The notes under the pieces were generated by a model. The model ran no database searches. It was not told the DNA's origin and saw only the letters and a list, made by a program, of their open reading frames with translations. 64,000 nucleotides of DNA from contig OX638318.1 of the NCBI GenBank assembly GCA_951812585.1, forward strand, positions 3,104,810 to 3,168,809. The letters run 5' to 3'. Shown here one piece after another: positions 43,483 to 53,118 of this stretch. The stretch's first letter is position 1. Every line of letters begins with the position of its first letter. The position numbers were made by a program, and so were the translations under genes. Source of the DNA: Rhodothermales bacterium. Its GTDB lineage: Bacteria > Bacteroidota > Rhodothermia > Rhodothermales > Bin80.

Positions 43483-46400
43483 ATGAAACCACTTAGAATA
43501 GCTGCTGTCACCGCAACAGCGGTGGCGTTACTGCTGCTGACATTTGACCTCCTGCCGGATGGATCTGGTCCGTCCTACGACCTGGACCCGCTGTCCGTTC
43601 AATCTGAGAAGTCAAAGCGGATGGACAGTCGTCAGGGCCATCCCGACTTGTTCTTCCAGTACCAGCACGACATCCGCGCTTCGGAGAACGGGCGCAACGA
43701 GTACCCGGTGGGTTACCGACTCAAGGAATACCAGAAGGCCGTTGCGGCCGCCAAAACAAGTGCGCGGCTTCCATGGGTTGAGCGCGGGCCAGGTAATGTT
43801 GGCGGGCGCACGCGCCCCATCGTGGTTGATCCGGACGATGCCGACATGAAGACGTGGTGGGCAGGCTCGGTGGGCGGCGGCCTGTGGAAGACGGTTAACG
43901 GCGGACTCGCATGGCAATACCAGACCGATCACCTTCCCGTGATGTCGATCAGTAGTCTGGCGATGGCTGAGAGCGACCACGACGTCATGTACATGGGCAC
44001 GGGAGAAGGCTTCTTCAATCTCGATGGCGTAGATGGTGACGGGATCTTCAAGTCGACCGATAGAGGGGCAACCTGGGTTCACTTGGAATCCACCACCAAT
44101 ACCGCCGATTTTCGCCACGTGAATCGCTTGGCGGTTGACCCGACTGATCCAAATGTAGTAGTGGCCGCGACCAGCAGCGGTATTTTCAGAACGACAGATG
44201 GCGGCATGACATGGGCGCACGTCTGGTCCGGGCAACCAACGGTGCAGGACCTGAGAGCACAGCCAGGCAATTTCGACATGCAGATAGCCGGTGCGAACGG
44301 ATTAGCTATCCTGTTCTCTACCGACGCAGGTGAAACATGGGACAATGCTTCAATATTCTGGCTTGATGCTGCCGGTCGTATTGAGCTGGCCTATTCGCCT
44401 TCAGAACCATCAAGAGCGTACGCCGCCGTAGACGGGTCAACCGGGTCTCAACTCTATATGAGCAATGATGGCGGGATGAGCTGGCAGCCCACGGTGGATC
44501 AGGCTCCTATTCCATGGCTGGGAGGCCAAGGCTGGTACGACAATACGCTGGCAGTGCATCCCTTCAATCCGGACACTGTTTTTGTTGGCGGAATATTTCT
44601 GTGGCGCATCATTGTGACAGATGAGGTAACCACCATATCCGGACCGAGCGAGTTTCTGCGCGGCGGCAGCCAGGCATGGCTGGACTGGGTCAATTTCGGC
44701 GCTAGTCGCTTTGGTGGCTGGGTCTCTTATCTCGACCCTAATGCCGTGGACGTATCGGAAGCGGACTACACGACTATCGAGATCCGATTCGGACAGGGCA
44801 CGCAGAAGGCGCACCGGTTCAGCGTGTCAGAAACAGCAGGCAGTTTTGGCAACGGCGGCTCGGGCATTCCGTTTAGCGAGTACCGTTACGAGGACTATGT
44901 GGAAATTCCCTTCCAGATATGGGATACCGACAACAACCGGCAGATCATGTTCTCCTTCCGTGATCAGGCAGACAATGGCGAATTCGATCTGATTGAGTTC
45001 TTTACGTCAGAGGATGCTGGAACGCGGGATCAACAGAGTCGCGAATACATGATCATCAACAAGTACGACTACGACGATAGCGATCCGCATGATGATATCG
45101 CGCAGGACGGTGGCCTCGTCAACGGCTTGCTTTATTTCATGTGGCCTATCTTGGCGCCCAATGCTACTTGGGATCCAGCCAATCTGCCCAATCAGACGCT
45201 CACCATCACTTACCAGATTGCTGATGGTTATCTGCGTTCCATAGATGGCGAGTTTGATCCTAGTGCCATAACGCATGTGGACCACCACAACATTATGCCT
45301 TTGCCTTTTGATGGCTCTAACGACCAGTTTCGGGTCTTTAACGCCAACGATGGCGGCGTGGCCTGGTCCTCTGATGGTGGTGCGACCTTCACTGAAGCGG
45401 ATCGCGCCTTCGCGGGATACAACACCGCGCAGTTTTATGGCGTAGCCAAAAAGCCGGGTCTCCCGGTCTATATTGCGGGCTCCCAGGACAACGGCACATG
45501 GCGGTCATTTGGCAATCCCAACAACCGGCGGGGCTGGATTCCCCAGTTAGGCGGCGATGGGTTCGAGACCGTGTGGAGCGCCGGCGATCCAGACAAGGTC
45601 ATGGGATCGATTCAGTTCAACAATATCTGGCGATCCTTGAACGGGGGGACAAGCTGGTCAAACTCATTCTCAACCGCAGCGGGAGGACTGTTCCTCACCC
45701 CACTGAGCAGCTCAGACATGGAACCCGACCACGTCTACACGGTCACTGCCGATGGCGTGTACTACTCCCGGGACTTCGGTGGATCCTGGATTTTGACCCT
45801 CATAGCAGACGACTGGGGCCCGTGGTCGGGCGGCAAGGTTCGTGTGTCTCAAGCAGACCCGGATATCGTGTGGGCAGGCTTTGGCATGGACGATAGCCCT
45901 TCGCGGCGACTCCATCTCTCCCAGGATGCCGGGGTAACATTTGATACTACGGCCTTGCCGGTGGTGGACCGCGCCCCGGCCACTATCATTTCAGGCCTGG
46001 CCACGCATCCGACCGAAGCAAGTACGGCCTACGCCTTGTTTTCGCGGTATGGATACGCCAAGGTTCTTGAAACGAAGGACATGGGGCAGACCTGGACCGA
46101 TCTGACGCAATTTGGCCAGACCCCAAGCAGCGGTGTCTGGGAGAGCCAGAATGGCTTTGCCGATGTGGCCGTGCATGACCTCATTGTTATGCCGGATAAT
46201 CCCAACGTCATTTGGGTTGGGACTGATATTGGCATCTTCAAGACCAAGAGCTACGGCAAGGAGTGGAATTACGCGCACAACGGTCTGCCTGCGGTATCCA
46301 TTTGGAGAATGAAAGTGCGCGACAACGAGATCATCCTGGGTACGCACGGCCGCGGCGTTTGGACCCTCCCAATCGATCAGATCGATGTGGCTGTAGAAGA

Positions 46401-46680
46401 GGATGAGCTGCCCGCTGGATTCAGTCTGGCACAGAACTACCCCAATCCCTTCAACGCGGCCACGACCATCCAATTTGCGGTGCCGGACGAAGCACATGTT
46501 CGCCTTACCATCTACGACGCAATGGGCCGAAAGGTATCGGTGCTTACCGATCAGGCCTATCCTGCGGGCGACCATGAGCTGCGATGGAACGCCAATGCAC
46601 TGGCCAGCGGCGTCTACTACTACCGAATGGAGTCTGATGGCAAGCTGATTCAATCACAAAGCATGACGCTGCTCAAGTAG
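43483..46680 (+). CDS. T9SS-exported sortilin/BNR-type propeller protein, copy 2
   Basis: A 1,065-residue paralogue of the previous gene, with ATG 43483 preceded by AGGG. An N-terminal membrane-spanning signal (RIAAVTATAVALLLLTFDLL) leads to propeller blades with STDRGATWVHL, TTDGGMTWAHV, STDAGETWDN and SNDGGMSWQP. The array markers are WVERGPGNVGGRTRPI, QFYGVAKKPG and NNRRGWIPQLGGDGFE, and the inserted domain (~390-600) has IEIRFGQGTQKAHRF and NNRQIMFSFRDQADNGEFD. The end is a T9SS type A domain from QNYPNPFNAATTIQFAVPDE. A strong hairpin terminator follows 32 bases after the stop. It is probably surface-exposed; its ligand is unknown. Confidence 0.9.
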   Translation: MKPLRIAAVTATAVALLLLTFDLLPDGSGPSYDLDPLSVQSEKSKRMDSRQGHPDLFFQYQHDIRASENGRNEYPVGYRLKEYQKAVAAAKTSARLPWVERGPGNVGGRTRPIVVDPDDADMKTWWAGSVGGGLWKTVNGGLAWQYQTDHLPVMSISSLAMAESDHDVMYMGTGEGFFNLDGVDGDGIFKSTDRGATWVHLESTTNTADFRHVNRLAVDPTDPNVVVAATSSGIFRTTDGGMTWAHVWSGQPTVQDLRAQPGNFDMQIAGANGLAILFSTDAGETWDNASIFWLDAAGRIELAYSPSEPSRAYAAVDGSTGSQLYMSNDGGMSWQPTVDQAPIPWLGGQGWYDNTLAVHPFNPDTVFVGGIFLWRIIVTDEVTTISGPSEFLRGGSQAWLDWVNFGASRFGGWVSYLDPNAVDVSEADYTTIEIRFGQGTQKAHRFSVSETAGSFGNGGSGIPFSEYRYEDYVEIPFQIWDTDNNRQIMFSFRDQADNGEFDLIEFFTSEDAGTRDQQSREYMIINKYDYDDSDPHDDIAQDGGLVNGLLYFMWPILAPNATWDPANLPNQTLTITYQIADGYLRSIDGEFDPSAITHVDHHNIMPLPFDGSNDQFRVFNANDGGVAWSSDGGATFTEADRAFAGYNTAQFYGVAKKPGLPVYIAGSQDNGTWRSFGNPNNRRGWIPQLGGDGFETVWSAGDPDKVMGSIQFNNIWRSLNGGTSWSNSFSTAAGGLFLTPLSSSDMEPDHVYTVTADGVYYSRDFGGSWILTLIADDWGPWSGGKVRVSQADPDIVWAGFGMDDSPSRRLHLSQDAGVTFDTTALPVVDRAPATIISGLATHPTEASTAYALFSRYGYAKVLETKDMGQTWTDLTQFGQTPSSGVWESQNGFADVAVHDLIVMPDNPNVIWVGTDIGIFKTKSYGKEWNYAHNGLPAVSIWRMKVRDNEIILGTHGRGVWTLPIDQIDVAVEEDELPAGFSLAQNYPNPFNAATTIQFAVPDEAHVRLTIYDAMGRKVSVLTDQAYPAGDHELRWNANALASGVYYYRMESDGKLIQSQSMTLLK

Positions 46681-46711
46681 CCTCGGGCTGCGGCCTGCGG
46701 GCTGCGCACAT

Positions 46712-46755
46712 AGGCCCCTGCCCGGCGCATGTCAGGCAGGGGCCTTTTGGTTTTA
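46712..46755 (+). terminator. Rho-independent terminator after propeller copy 2
   Basis: AGGCCCCTGCC (46712-46722) and GGCAGGGGCCT (46735-46745) form a perfect 11-bp stem with a 12-base loop, followed by TTTTGGTTTT. It ends the copy 2 transcript, so copy 3 needs its own promoter. Confidence 0.85.
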
Positions 46756-47299
46756 GCCACTGCACCGTTCCCGGCGGCGCAAGTGGCCTACCTTGGAGAG
46801 AATCAAAGCAAGGTGCTCAGCGCTGCTGTCGCCGTCACCATCATGCGCTTGCCACAAGTCCGCAGTCCAGCATAGATAGAATGCGTGCAGCCCCGGTGCA
46901 CTGGTACAGAGTCCGCTTTCCGAGATCAAGCGACTGGTGGCCTGATGCAACGCCGCGCTAACGCTCGAACTATCTGCGATCAGGGTGCGCGGAGATGCAG
47001 ACATGGGATTCAAGGGAGCGCCGTTGCACTTTTTGCACTGCAATAACGACGATGCACGGAGAGGCATGACGATGCCGCGGCATTGCTAAACGTTGCAACA
47101 TTCGCTGCCGGACATGGTGTCAGAATTAGTTGGGCTGGGGCGGCCGCCAAGAACCACTTGTGTAATTGTATTGGATCCGCAGGCTAAATCTGAATCCGTT
47201 TGCCGCGACGCAGCTGTCGTGCACCCCAAGGGATGCCTGCGCGAAAGGCTGGCGTTGGAGACCGCGCTTGTATCCGTTAAGCGGTGGGCGGCGCTTTTT

Positions 47300-47328
47300 T
47301 TGCACGTCTACCTCTTCTTTCTTATACT
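47300..47328 (+). promoter_or_regulatory. Candidate promoter, propeller copy 3
   Basis: TTGCAC (47300-47305) and TATACT (47323-47328) are spaced by 17 bases, after a run of seven T. Transcription would start about 42 bases before the ATG at 47377. The -35 match is weak and the -10 match good. Confidence 0.35.
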
Positions 47329-47376
47329 GATCCAGTTACCACTGTCCGTTGCAACCAGTTCACATATCCAATATCC

Positions 47377-50300
47377 ATGAACACAACCCAGCGTACACTC
47401 CTTGTTATTGCCGCTGCTTTTGCCCTTCCGGTGCTTCTGTTCCAGCTTGCGCCGCAAGACACTGGCCGATCAGCGGACATGGCTCCGACGGCGCCGCTTG
47501 CTGTTTACGATGACACTCCTCAGCAGCCCGTCACCGCTAAGGGTCATCCAGAACTGTTTCGGGATATCCACTACGATATTCGGGCAGGAGAAGATGGCAA
47601 GATTCATTACCCTATGGGCTACCAGATCAGCGAATACCGCAAGGCAGTGGCAGCCGCCAAGAACCAGGGGACTACGTTGAACTGGGTGGAACGAGGACCA
47701 GGCAATGTCGGGGGTCGCACGCGTCCTATCCTCATGGATCCCGATGCCATTGACCAGCACACATGGTTTATCGGCACTGCGGGCGGCGGGCTCTGGTGGA
47801 CTCAAAACAAAGGTTACGCCTGGGGGTACCTTACAGACAACCTGCCGAACCTGTCCGTCAGCGCCTTGGGCATGGCCGAAAGCGACCACAACATCATGTA
47901 CATCGGTACAGGCGAGGGCTTTGGCAATCTAGATGGCGTCAGTGGTTCCGGAGTCTTCAAGTCGTACGATCGAGGACAGACATGGGAGCACCTTCTATCC
48001 ACCGCGACCGATACGCTCTTTCAGTACGTAAACCGCCTGGCGATAGACCCCATGGATCCGGATGTCGTCGTTGTCGCGACCAATCACGGTATCCAGCGCA
48101 CAACGGATGGCGGCATGACATGGACGGAAGTGTATTCGGGATCCGGTGCAGGGAGCAACCCGAGGAGCAGGATACAAGACCTGAAAGCACAGCCCGGCAA
48201 TTTCAATACGATGATTGCAGGAGAGAACCCTGGCGGCATCCTTCACTCAATGGATGGCGGCTTAACATGGGCGCACGCGATAACGTCGGACGAAATGATT
48301 GGTGGCAGTCAACGCATTGAGCTTGCATATGCGCCATCGAATCCTGCCATTGCATACGCATCGGTGCAGACCGGGGGCAACTCGGCAGAGCTCCTGCGCA
48401 GCGATGATGGAGGTGCATCATGGAGTCTTACCCGGGAAGCGGATCCTGGCTTCTTTGGACCGCTGAATTGGCTGGGAGGCCAAGGCTGGTACGACAACGC
48501 GATCGCCGTGCACCCGTTTGCACCTGATACGGTCTTTCTCGGCGGCATTTTCATGTGGAGAGCCCTGATGACGGGCGGCACTACCGACGTTGCAGAACCC
48601 ACGAATTTCCAAGGGAGTTTGCCCGGCCAGCAAGACTTTATTATTGGCTATATCAGCGGCCTTGGCTCTCATCTTGGCGGTCTTGTTCTGACAGGATTGT
48701 CCGATAGCCTCACCTTCACTGATATCTCGGAACCAGATTACTCCACTGTGGAGATACGCTACGGCCAGGGCACCCAGATGGCCCACCGGTTCACATCAAA
48801 CGACTCTTTGTCTTCCGATGTGGCCTGCTTCTTCCTGCCGTACGACCGCAACGAGTATCATGATTATGTGGAGGTGCCCTTCACCGCGTGGGATGCCGCA
48901 ACCGGCCAACAGCTTGCTGTATCGTTTCGCGATCAGGGCCTGGACAGCACCTTCAGCCTCATAAATTTCAACATAGCAGGGCCTTGCAATGGGGTCAGCA
49001 ACGAACAAATCTTCGTACACAAGTACGACTATGATGCCAGCGCGCCGCATGATAGCATAGCACAACACGCTGGACTCACGCGGGGATTGATGTACATGGT
49101 GCTTCCCTTCCTGATAGCGGGAGAGACTTGGGCACCGGACAGCCTGGGGGTACCTCCGCAGACAACGCGCATAACCTATTCACGCTATGAGGATGTTCAT
49201 GCGCGAGAAATGGACGACCTGCTTGATCCGACCGTTGATACGCATGTAGACCATCATGCCATTTTGCCTGTACCAATCGATGAGGTCAGCAATGATTTCT
49301 GGGTCTTGAACACCAATGATGGTGGCGTTTCCTTGTCCACAGACGCTGGCATTTCTTTCATTGAAACGGACCTCCGCTTCGCTGGCCAGAACACGGGCCA
49401 GTTCTACGGTGTGGATAAGCGCCCGGGATTTGCCCAGTATGTCGGAGGAACCCAGGACAACGGCTCGTGGATGTCGTACGGCAATCCCAACAATAGAAGG
49501 GGTTGGATCAGCGTGTTTGGTGCCGATGGATTTGAGGCAATCTGGCATTCGCGCGACCAAGATAAGATTATCGTTACCGTCCAGTTCAACATTCACCTGT
49601 GGACGCATAATCGTGGCGCAGACTGGAACCTTAACTTCTTCGGCGAAGATCCAGGCATCTTTTTGACCTCTATAGACAGCTCTCCCCTTGCGCCTGACAC
49701 CGTATACATGATCGGTATCAATGGCTTATGGAGGTCCCCGGACTTTGCACAGACCTGGAACCTTGCGCCAATGGACTCCGCGTGGGCACCAACGAATATC
49801 GGCAAGGTTCGTGCTTCTTCCGTCGCAGACAGCATCGTCTGGGCAGGGTATGGACTGGATGACTCGCCTGTAGAGCGTACGCTGTGGTACTCTACGGACG
49901 CCGGCGTTTCGTTCACGCCGGCTGCACTGCCGACTATTCCGAGGGCACCCAACACCATAACCTCCGGTCTGGCGACACATCCGTCGGAAGCTGGCACTGC
50001 CTATGCGCTGTTTTCGCGGGCCCGTTATCCCAAGATTCTGGAAACAACGGACTACGGGCAGACCTGGCAGGACATTTCAGGATTCTCGGAGTCCACCACA
50101 GGAGCCAGCGTAAGGGGATTCCCCGATGCATCAGTCTATGACCTCTTGGTGCTGCCACATGCAGAGCACGTCATGTGGGCAGGAACCGATATAGGCCTGT
50201 TTCAGACCAAGAGCCGCGGCAACGAGTGGAACTATGCACACAACGGGCTACCGGCGGTATCTGTGTATCGGCTGAAGTACCGCGACGATGAGATTGTAGT

Positions 50301-50652
50301 CGCCACCCATGGTCGGGGCGTGTGGACGGTGCCGTGGGCGGAGATCGACGTTTCCGTTGATGAGGACAATATCTCGGAGCTGCCGAAGTCATTCAGCCTG
50401 GAGCCGAACTATCCGAACCCCTTCAACCCTTCGACCACCATCACCTTCAACATGCCTGAGGAGGCCAAGGTCAGGATTACGGTATTCGATGTGATCGGAC
50501 GCAAAGTCGCGACATTAACCGACCAGGTTTATGCCGCAGGCACGCATGAGATGGTTTGGGATGCCAGCTCCTACGCCAGCGGTGTCTACTTCTATCGGAT
50601 GGAGGCAGCGGGCAAGCTGATCCAAACGCATAAGATGACGCTTGTGAAGTAG
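47377..50652 (+). CDS. T9SS-exported sortilin/BNR-type propeller protein, copy 3
   Basis: A 1,091-residue paralogue of copies 1 and 2. ATG 47377 starts a signal peptide (TTQRTLLVIAAAFALPVLLF); the frame to 47284 is an artefact. It shares WVERGPGNVGGRTRPI, Asp-boxes (TTDGGMTWTEV, SMDGGLTWAHA, SDDGGASWSL), QFYGVDKRPG and NNRRGWISVFGADGFE, as well as the inserted domain. In this copy the insert is the most divergent: its RDQ motif reads SFRDQGLDSTFSL, with two extra cysteines. The T9SS type A domain begins EPNYPNPFNPSTTITFNMPE. Its own promoter is likely. It may have specialised for a different ligand. Confidence 0.9.
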   Translation: MNTTQRTLLVIAAAFALPVLLFQLAPQDTGRSADMAPTAPLAVYDDTPQQPVTAKGHPELFRDIHYDIRAGEDGKIHYPMGYQISEYRKAVAAAKNQGTTLNWVERGPGNVGGRTRPILMDPDAIDQHTWFIGTAGGGLWWTQNKGYAWGYLTDNLPNLSVSALGMAESDHNIMYIGTGEGFGNLDGVSGSGVFKSYDRGQTWEHLLSTATDTLFQYVNRLAIDPMDPDVVVVATNHGIQRTTDGGMTWTEVYSGSGAGSNPRSRIQDLKAQPGNFNTMIAGENPGGILHSMDGGLTWAHAITSDEMIGGSQRIELAYAPSNPAIAYASVQTGGNSAELLRSDDGGASWSLTREADPGFFGPLNWLGGQGWYDNAIAVHPFAPDTVFLGGIFMWRALMTGGTTDVAEPTNFQGSLPGQQDFIIGYISGLGSHLGGLVLTGLSDSLTFTDISEPDYSTVEIRYGQGTQMAHRFTSNDSLSSDVACFFLPYDRNEYHDYVEVPFTAWDAATGQQLAVSFRDQGLDSTFSLINFNIAGPCNGVSNEQIFVHKYDYDASAPHDSIAQHAGLTRGLMYMVLPFLIAGETWAPDSLGVPPQTTRITYSRYEDVHAREMDDLLDPTVDTHVDHHAILPVPIDEVSNDFWVLNTNDGGVSLSTDAGISFIETDLRFAGQNTGQFYGVDKRPGFAQYVGGTQDNGSWMSYGNPNNRRGWISVFGADGFEAIWHSRDQDKIIVTVQFNIHLWTHNRGADWNLNFFGEDPGIFLTSIDSSPLAPDTVYMIGINGLWRSPDFAQTWNLAPMDSAWAPTNIGKVRASSVADSIVWAGYGLDDSPVERTLWYSTDAGVSFTPAALPTIPRAPNTITSGLATHPSEAGTAYALFSRARYPKILETTDYGQTWQDISGFSESTTGASVRGFPDASVYDLLVLPHAEHVMWAGTDIGLFQTKSRGNEWNYAHNGLPAVSVYRLKYRDDEIVVATHGRGVWTVPWAEIDVSVDEDNISELPKSFSLEPNYPNPFNPSTTITFNMPEEAKVRITVFDVIGRKVATLTDQVYAAGTHEMVWDASSYASGVYFYRMEAAGKLIQTHKMTLVK

Positions 50653-50659
50653 CCAGCCT

Positions 50660-50695
50660 GCGGAGGGGATGGCTGCACCGGGCTGTCCCCTCCGC
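50660..50695 (+). terminator. Hairpin after propeller copy 3, possible terminator
   Basis: GCGGAGGGGA (50660-50669) pairs perfectly with TCCCCTCCGC (50686-50695) around a 16-base loop, eight bases after the stop codon. No T-run follows, so it may be an RNA-stabilising or Rho-assisted end. Confidence 0.5.
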
Positions 50696-50883
50696 TTGCG
50701 CTACAGCCGATACGGCCATTCTATCGCGGCTGGGCGTGAGCTCCAAGCCATTTCATACAAAGCACATCCGTTGGGGTTACGCCACGAGGTCTGGTTGCAG
50801 GGCCTCCCACAAGAAGCCGACCAGCGCGTGCGCAATGGCTACGGCAGCCGCCGTGGCCGCCCTTGTTTCAAGGCCTGGTAGCG

Positions 50884-51380
50884 TTACAGCCGGCGCTCTG
50901 CCTTCAGATTGATCACCACTCCGCGTAAGCGTTCCTGTCGCTTGCGCAACGCGACGCTGATATAGGGGGCATACGTGTACTTCCAGGCTGCACTGACCAG
51001 CGCTTTGCAGGCGTGCACATTGCTGGTCTCGTAATGGATCCGCACCGGGCCGCGGCTCCGGACGACTGTTGGGAGGGCACCAGACCCAGGTAAGCCCTTA
51101 GCGCTGTTGGTGTCCAAAGTGGCGAAAGTCCCCCCAATGCGCATAGAAGCTGCATTGCCGCAAGTAACCCGGTCCCCCGGAAGCCCTGCAAGATCTCGAC
51201 CTGTTTCTGGAAATGGGACTGCGCAGCCGGGTGGGCAATCTGCTGATCCACTCCCCGGATCTGCGTCTCCAGGAAATCAATCTGGGCCAAACAGTTGCGC
51301 ATAGTATCAAAGTCATTTGGGCTTTGGCGCGGATGAATCGTGATCGATTGAGGGTTGCCCGAACCGATTATATGGCCCAA
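50884..51380 (-). pseudogene. IS110-family transposase relic (C-terminal part, frameshifted)
   Basis: One minus frame carries FLETQIRGVDQQIAHP, ILQGFRGTGLLAAMQLLCALGG and ALRAYLGLVPSQQSSGA. This is the RuvC-distal and transposase_20 region of IS110 proteins (PGIG-like helix-hairpin, then LGL.PS..SSG). A second frame then continues with GPVRIHYETSNVHACKALVSAAWKY and ALRKRQERLRGVV, the expected end. The N-terminal DEDD catalytic half is missing. At least one frameshift is present, so the element is dead. Confidence 0.75.
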
Positions 51381-51572
51381 CCAAGATCGCCCACGCTATT
51401 GCCTCTGATCTTTCGCAGCTCGATCAGAGGCTGCGGCCCTTGCAGCACTGGGGATGCACATCTGCCATGATGGCGAGGGCGCGTTGAGCGCATCACAGGC
51501 CGCCAGCGAAACATTCTACCCGGATACGCGCCATCCGATCACAGAGCCGTCCGCCGGACACTTGCGGCCGTA

Positions 51573-53069
51573 CTACGCTGGTGCTGCCTGGGCAACGGTG
51601 GGTACAGCCTCGACGTTATCCACCTTGACGATGCTGAATCCCGTAAAGCCGTAGATCGTCGACACTAACGGACTGACGTAATTGAACACCGCGTACGGCA
51701 GATAGACCAGCGTAGGGACACCGAGCGTGGCGGCCATGAACGCACCACAGGTATTCCAAGGGACCAGTGCCGACGTAAGCGTGCCCGAGTCCTCCAACGC
51801 GCGGGACAGATTCTTGGAATGCAGACGGCGACGCTCAAACTCGGCGCGAAACATCCGGCCCGGCACGACGATTGCTATGTACTGGTCCGATGCGATGACG
51901 TTCATGGAGATGCTTGTTGCAATCGTCGTGGCGATCATGCTGCCAGTAGATTTGGCCAGGCTCATGACACGCGTCGCAATAACGCGCAAGAAGCCTGCCT
52001 TCTCCATGGATGCACCAAACATCATGGCCGAAATAATAAGCCAGATAGTGTTAAGCATGCTGGTCATGCCCCCACGCGTCAGCAGATCGTCGAGGGCTGC
52101 ACTACCGGTGTCCGCTGCAAAACCTTCGAACAAGGCCCTCCAGAATCCCTTGAGCAGCGCCGCAAGGCGCGGCAATTCGGTTTCGCCCACATAGGCAAGC
52201 ACGGCATCCTGCTGAAACACGACGGCAAAAACGCCCCCTAACAGCGCCCCGATCAAGAGCGCAGCAAAGGCCGGCACCCTCTTGTAAATCACAAACAGCA
52301 CCACACCTAGCGGAATCAGCAGATACCATTCTATCATAAACGTCTGATTCAGTGCAAGCACCATAGCCTCCAGATCCGCCGAGCCTCCAGCCGGAGGCAC
52401 GCGGACAAGTCCAAGCACGGCAAACACGATCAGGGCGATGACAATGCTCGGCACCGTGGTCCACAACATGTGGCGTATGTGGGTGAACAAATCAGTACCC
52501 ACCATGGCCGGTGCCAGGTTGGTGGTATCCGAAAGAGGCGACAGCTTGTCGCCAAAGTAAGCCCCTGAAATGATGGCTCCCGCGGTGATGCCCAGGCTGA
52601 GCCCCAAAGCCGAGGCAACGCCTACCAGCGCAACGCCCACGGTGCTAGCGGTCGTCCATGAACTTCCCGTGGCTATAGCAATCAGTGCGCAGATCGCACA
52701 GCAAGCAACGTAAAAAACCTTTGGGCTTAAGAGTTGTAGCCCGTATTGAACCATGGTGGGTACGATGCCAGCCATGATCCAAGTGCCGATGAGTGCACCG
52801 ACCGCCAAAAGAATGAAGATCGCCCCCATAGCCAAAGAAACGCCCTTGACCATTGCCTCCTGAAGCTCCTTCCAGCTGAACCCGATCCGCATGCCCATCA
52901 CCGCAGCCACCACCGCAGAGAGCATCAGTGCAATCTGATTCGGGCCGAACGAGGAGTCCGACCCGAAAAGCATGACGGATCCGGATAGCAGCACGATGAG
53001 GAAGGCCAGCGGCACCAGCGCGTGCCAAAGTGCAGGTGCTGCACGCGTCACCCCACCTTTGGAAGTCAT
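51573..53069 (-). CDS. nhaC: NhaC-family Na+/H+ antiporter
   Basis: A 498-residue membrane protein. ATG 53069 (MTSKGGVTRAAPALWHALV) overlaps a 7-codon upstream ORF; the longer frame to 53201 runs back over the end of the upstream gene. The NhaC marks are GSSWTTASTVGVALVGV, GAIISGAYFGDKLSPLSDTTNLAPA and SMNVIASDQYIAIVVPGRMF, with LVPWNTCGAFMAATLGV near the end. It exchanges sodium for protons and would restore the sodium gradient used by the symporters at 53119 and 15959. It lies 50 bases downstream of the AGCS gene. Confidence 0.92.
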   Translation of the reverse strand: MTSKGGVTRAAPALWHALVPLAFLIVLLSGSVMLFGSDSSFGPNQIALMLSAVVAAVMGMRIGFSWKELQEAMVKGVSLAMGAIFILLAVGALIGTWIMAGIVPTMVQYGLQLLSPKVFYVACCAICALIAIATGSSWTTASTVGVALVGVASALGLSLGITAGAIISGAYFGDKLSPLSDTTNLAPAMVGTDLFTHIRHMLWTTVPSIVIALIVFAVLGLVRVPPAGGSADLEAMVLALNQTFMIEWYLLIPLGVVLFVIYKRVPAFAALLIGALLGGVFAVVFQQDAVLAYVGETELPRLAALLKGFWRALFEGFAADTGSAALDDLLTRGGMTSMLNTIWLIISAMMFGASMEKAGFLRVIATRVMSLAKSTGSMIATTIATSISMNVIASDQYIAIVVPGRMFRAEFERRRLHSKNLSRALEDSGTLTSALVPWNTCGAFMAATLGVPTLVYLPYAVFNYVSPLVSTIYGFTGFSIVKVDNVEAVPTVAQAAPA

Positions 53070-53097
53070 ATCCGGTCTTTGGAGGTCATATCCGGCT
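53058..53097. repeat. 20-bp tandem duplication over the nhaC start
   Basis: Two adjoining 20-base units (53058-53077 and 53078-53097) are 17 of 20 identical, sharing TTTGGA and GTCATATCCGG. Each unit holds one ATG in the context GGATATGAC on the minus strand, so the nhaC start site exists in two copies. Confidence 0.8.
53066..53089 (-). CDS. 7-codon upstream ORF coupled to nhaC
   Basis: The sequence reads ATG-ACC-TCC-AAA-GAC-CGG-ATA-TGA (MTSKDRI). Its TGA overlaps the nhaC ATG (ATGA). It arises from the tandem repeat at this spot, and its first four residues equal those of NhaC. Whether it is translated is unknown; a leader-ORF effect on nhaC initiation is possible. Confidence 0.4.
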   Translation of the reverse strand: MTSKDRI

Positions 53098-53118
53098 GTC
53101 TTGGTTGCAGGAGATCGC

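Larger units (their letters stand above)
46681..47376. other. Intergenic region between propeller copies 2 and 3
   Basis: About 700 bases with the terminator at the left and a promoter candidate at the right. A 104-residue minus-strand frame at 46753-47067 begins with ATG and contains HDGDGDSSAEHLALIL, but it starts with a Cys/Lys-rich segment, has no signal peptide and no family match. I leave it uncalled as a possible small gene. Confidence 0.45.

Noticed and set aside
46753-47067. Possible 104-residue small gene between propeller copies
   Set aside because: No signal peptide, start context or family match; composition not convincing. Mentioned in the intergenic entry only.
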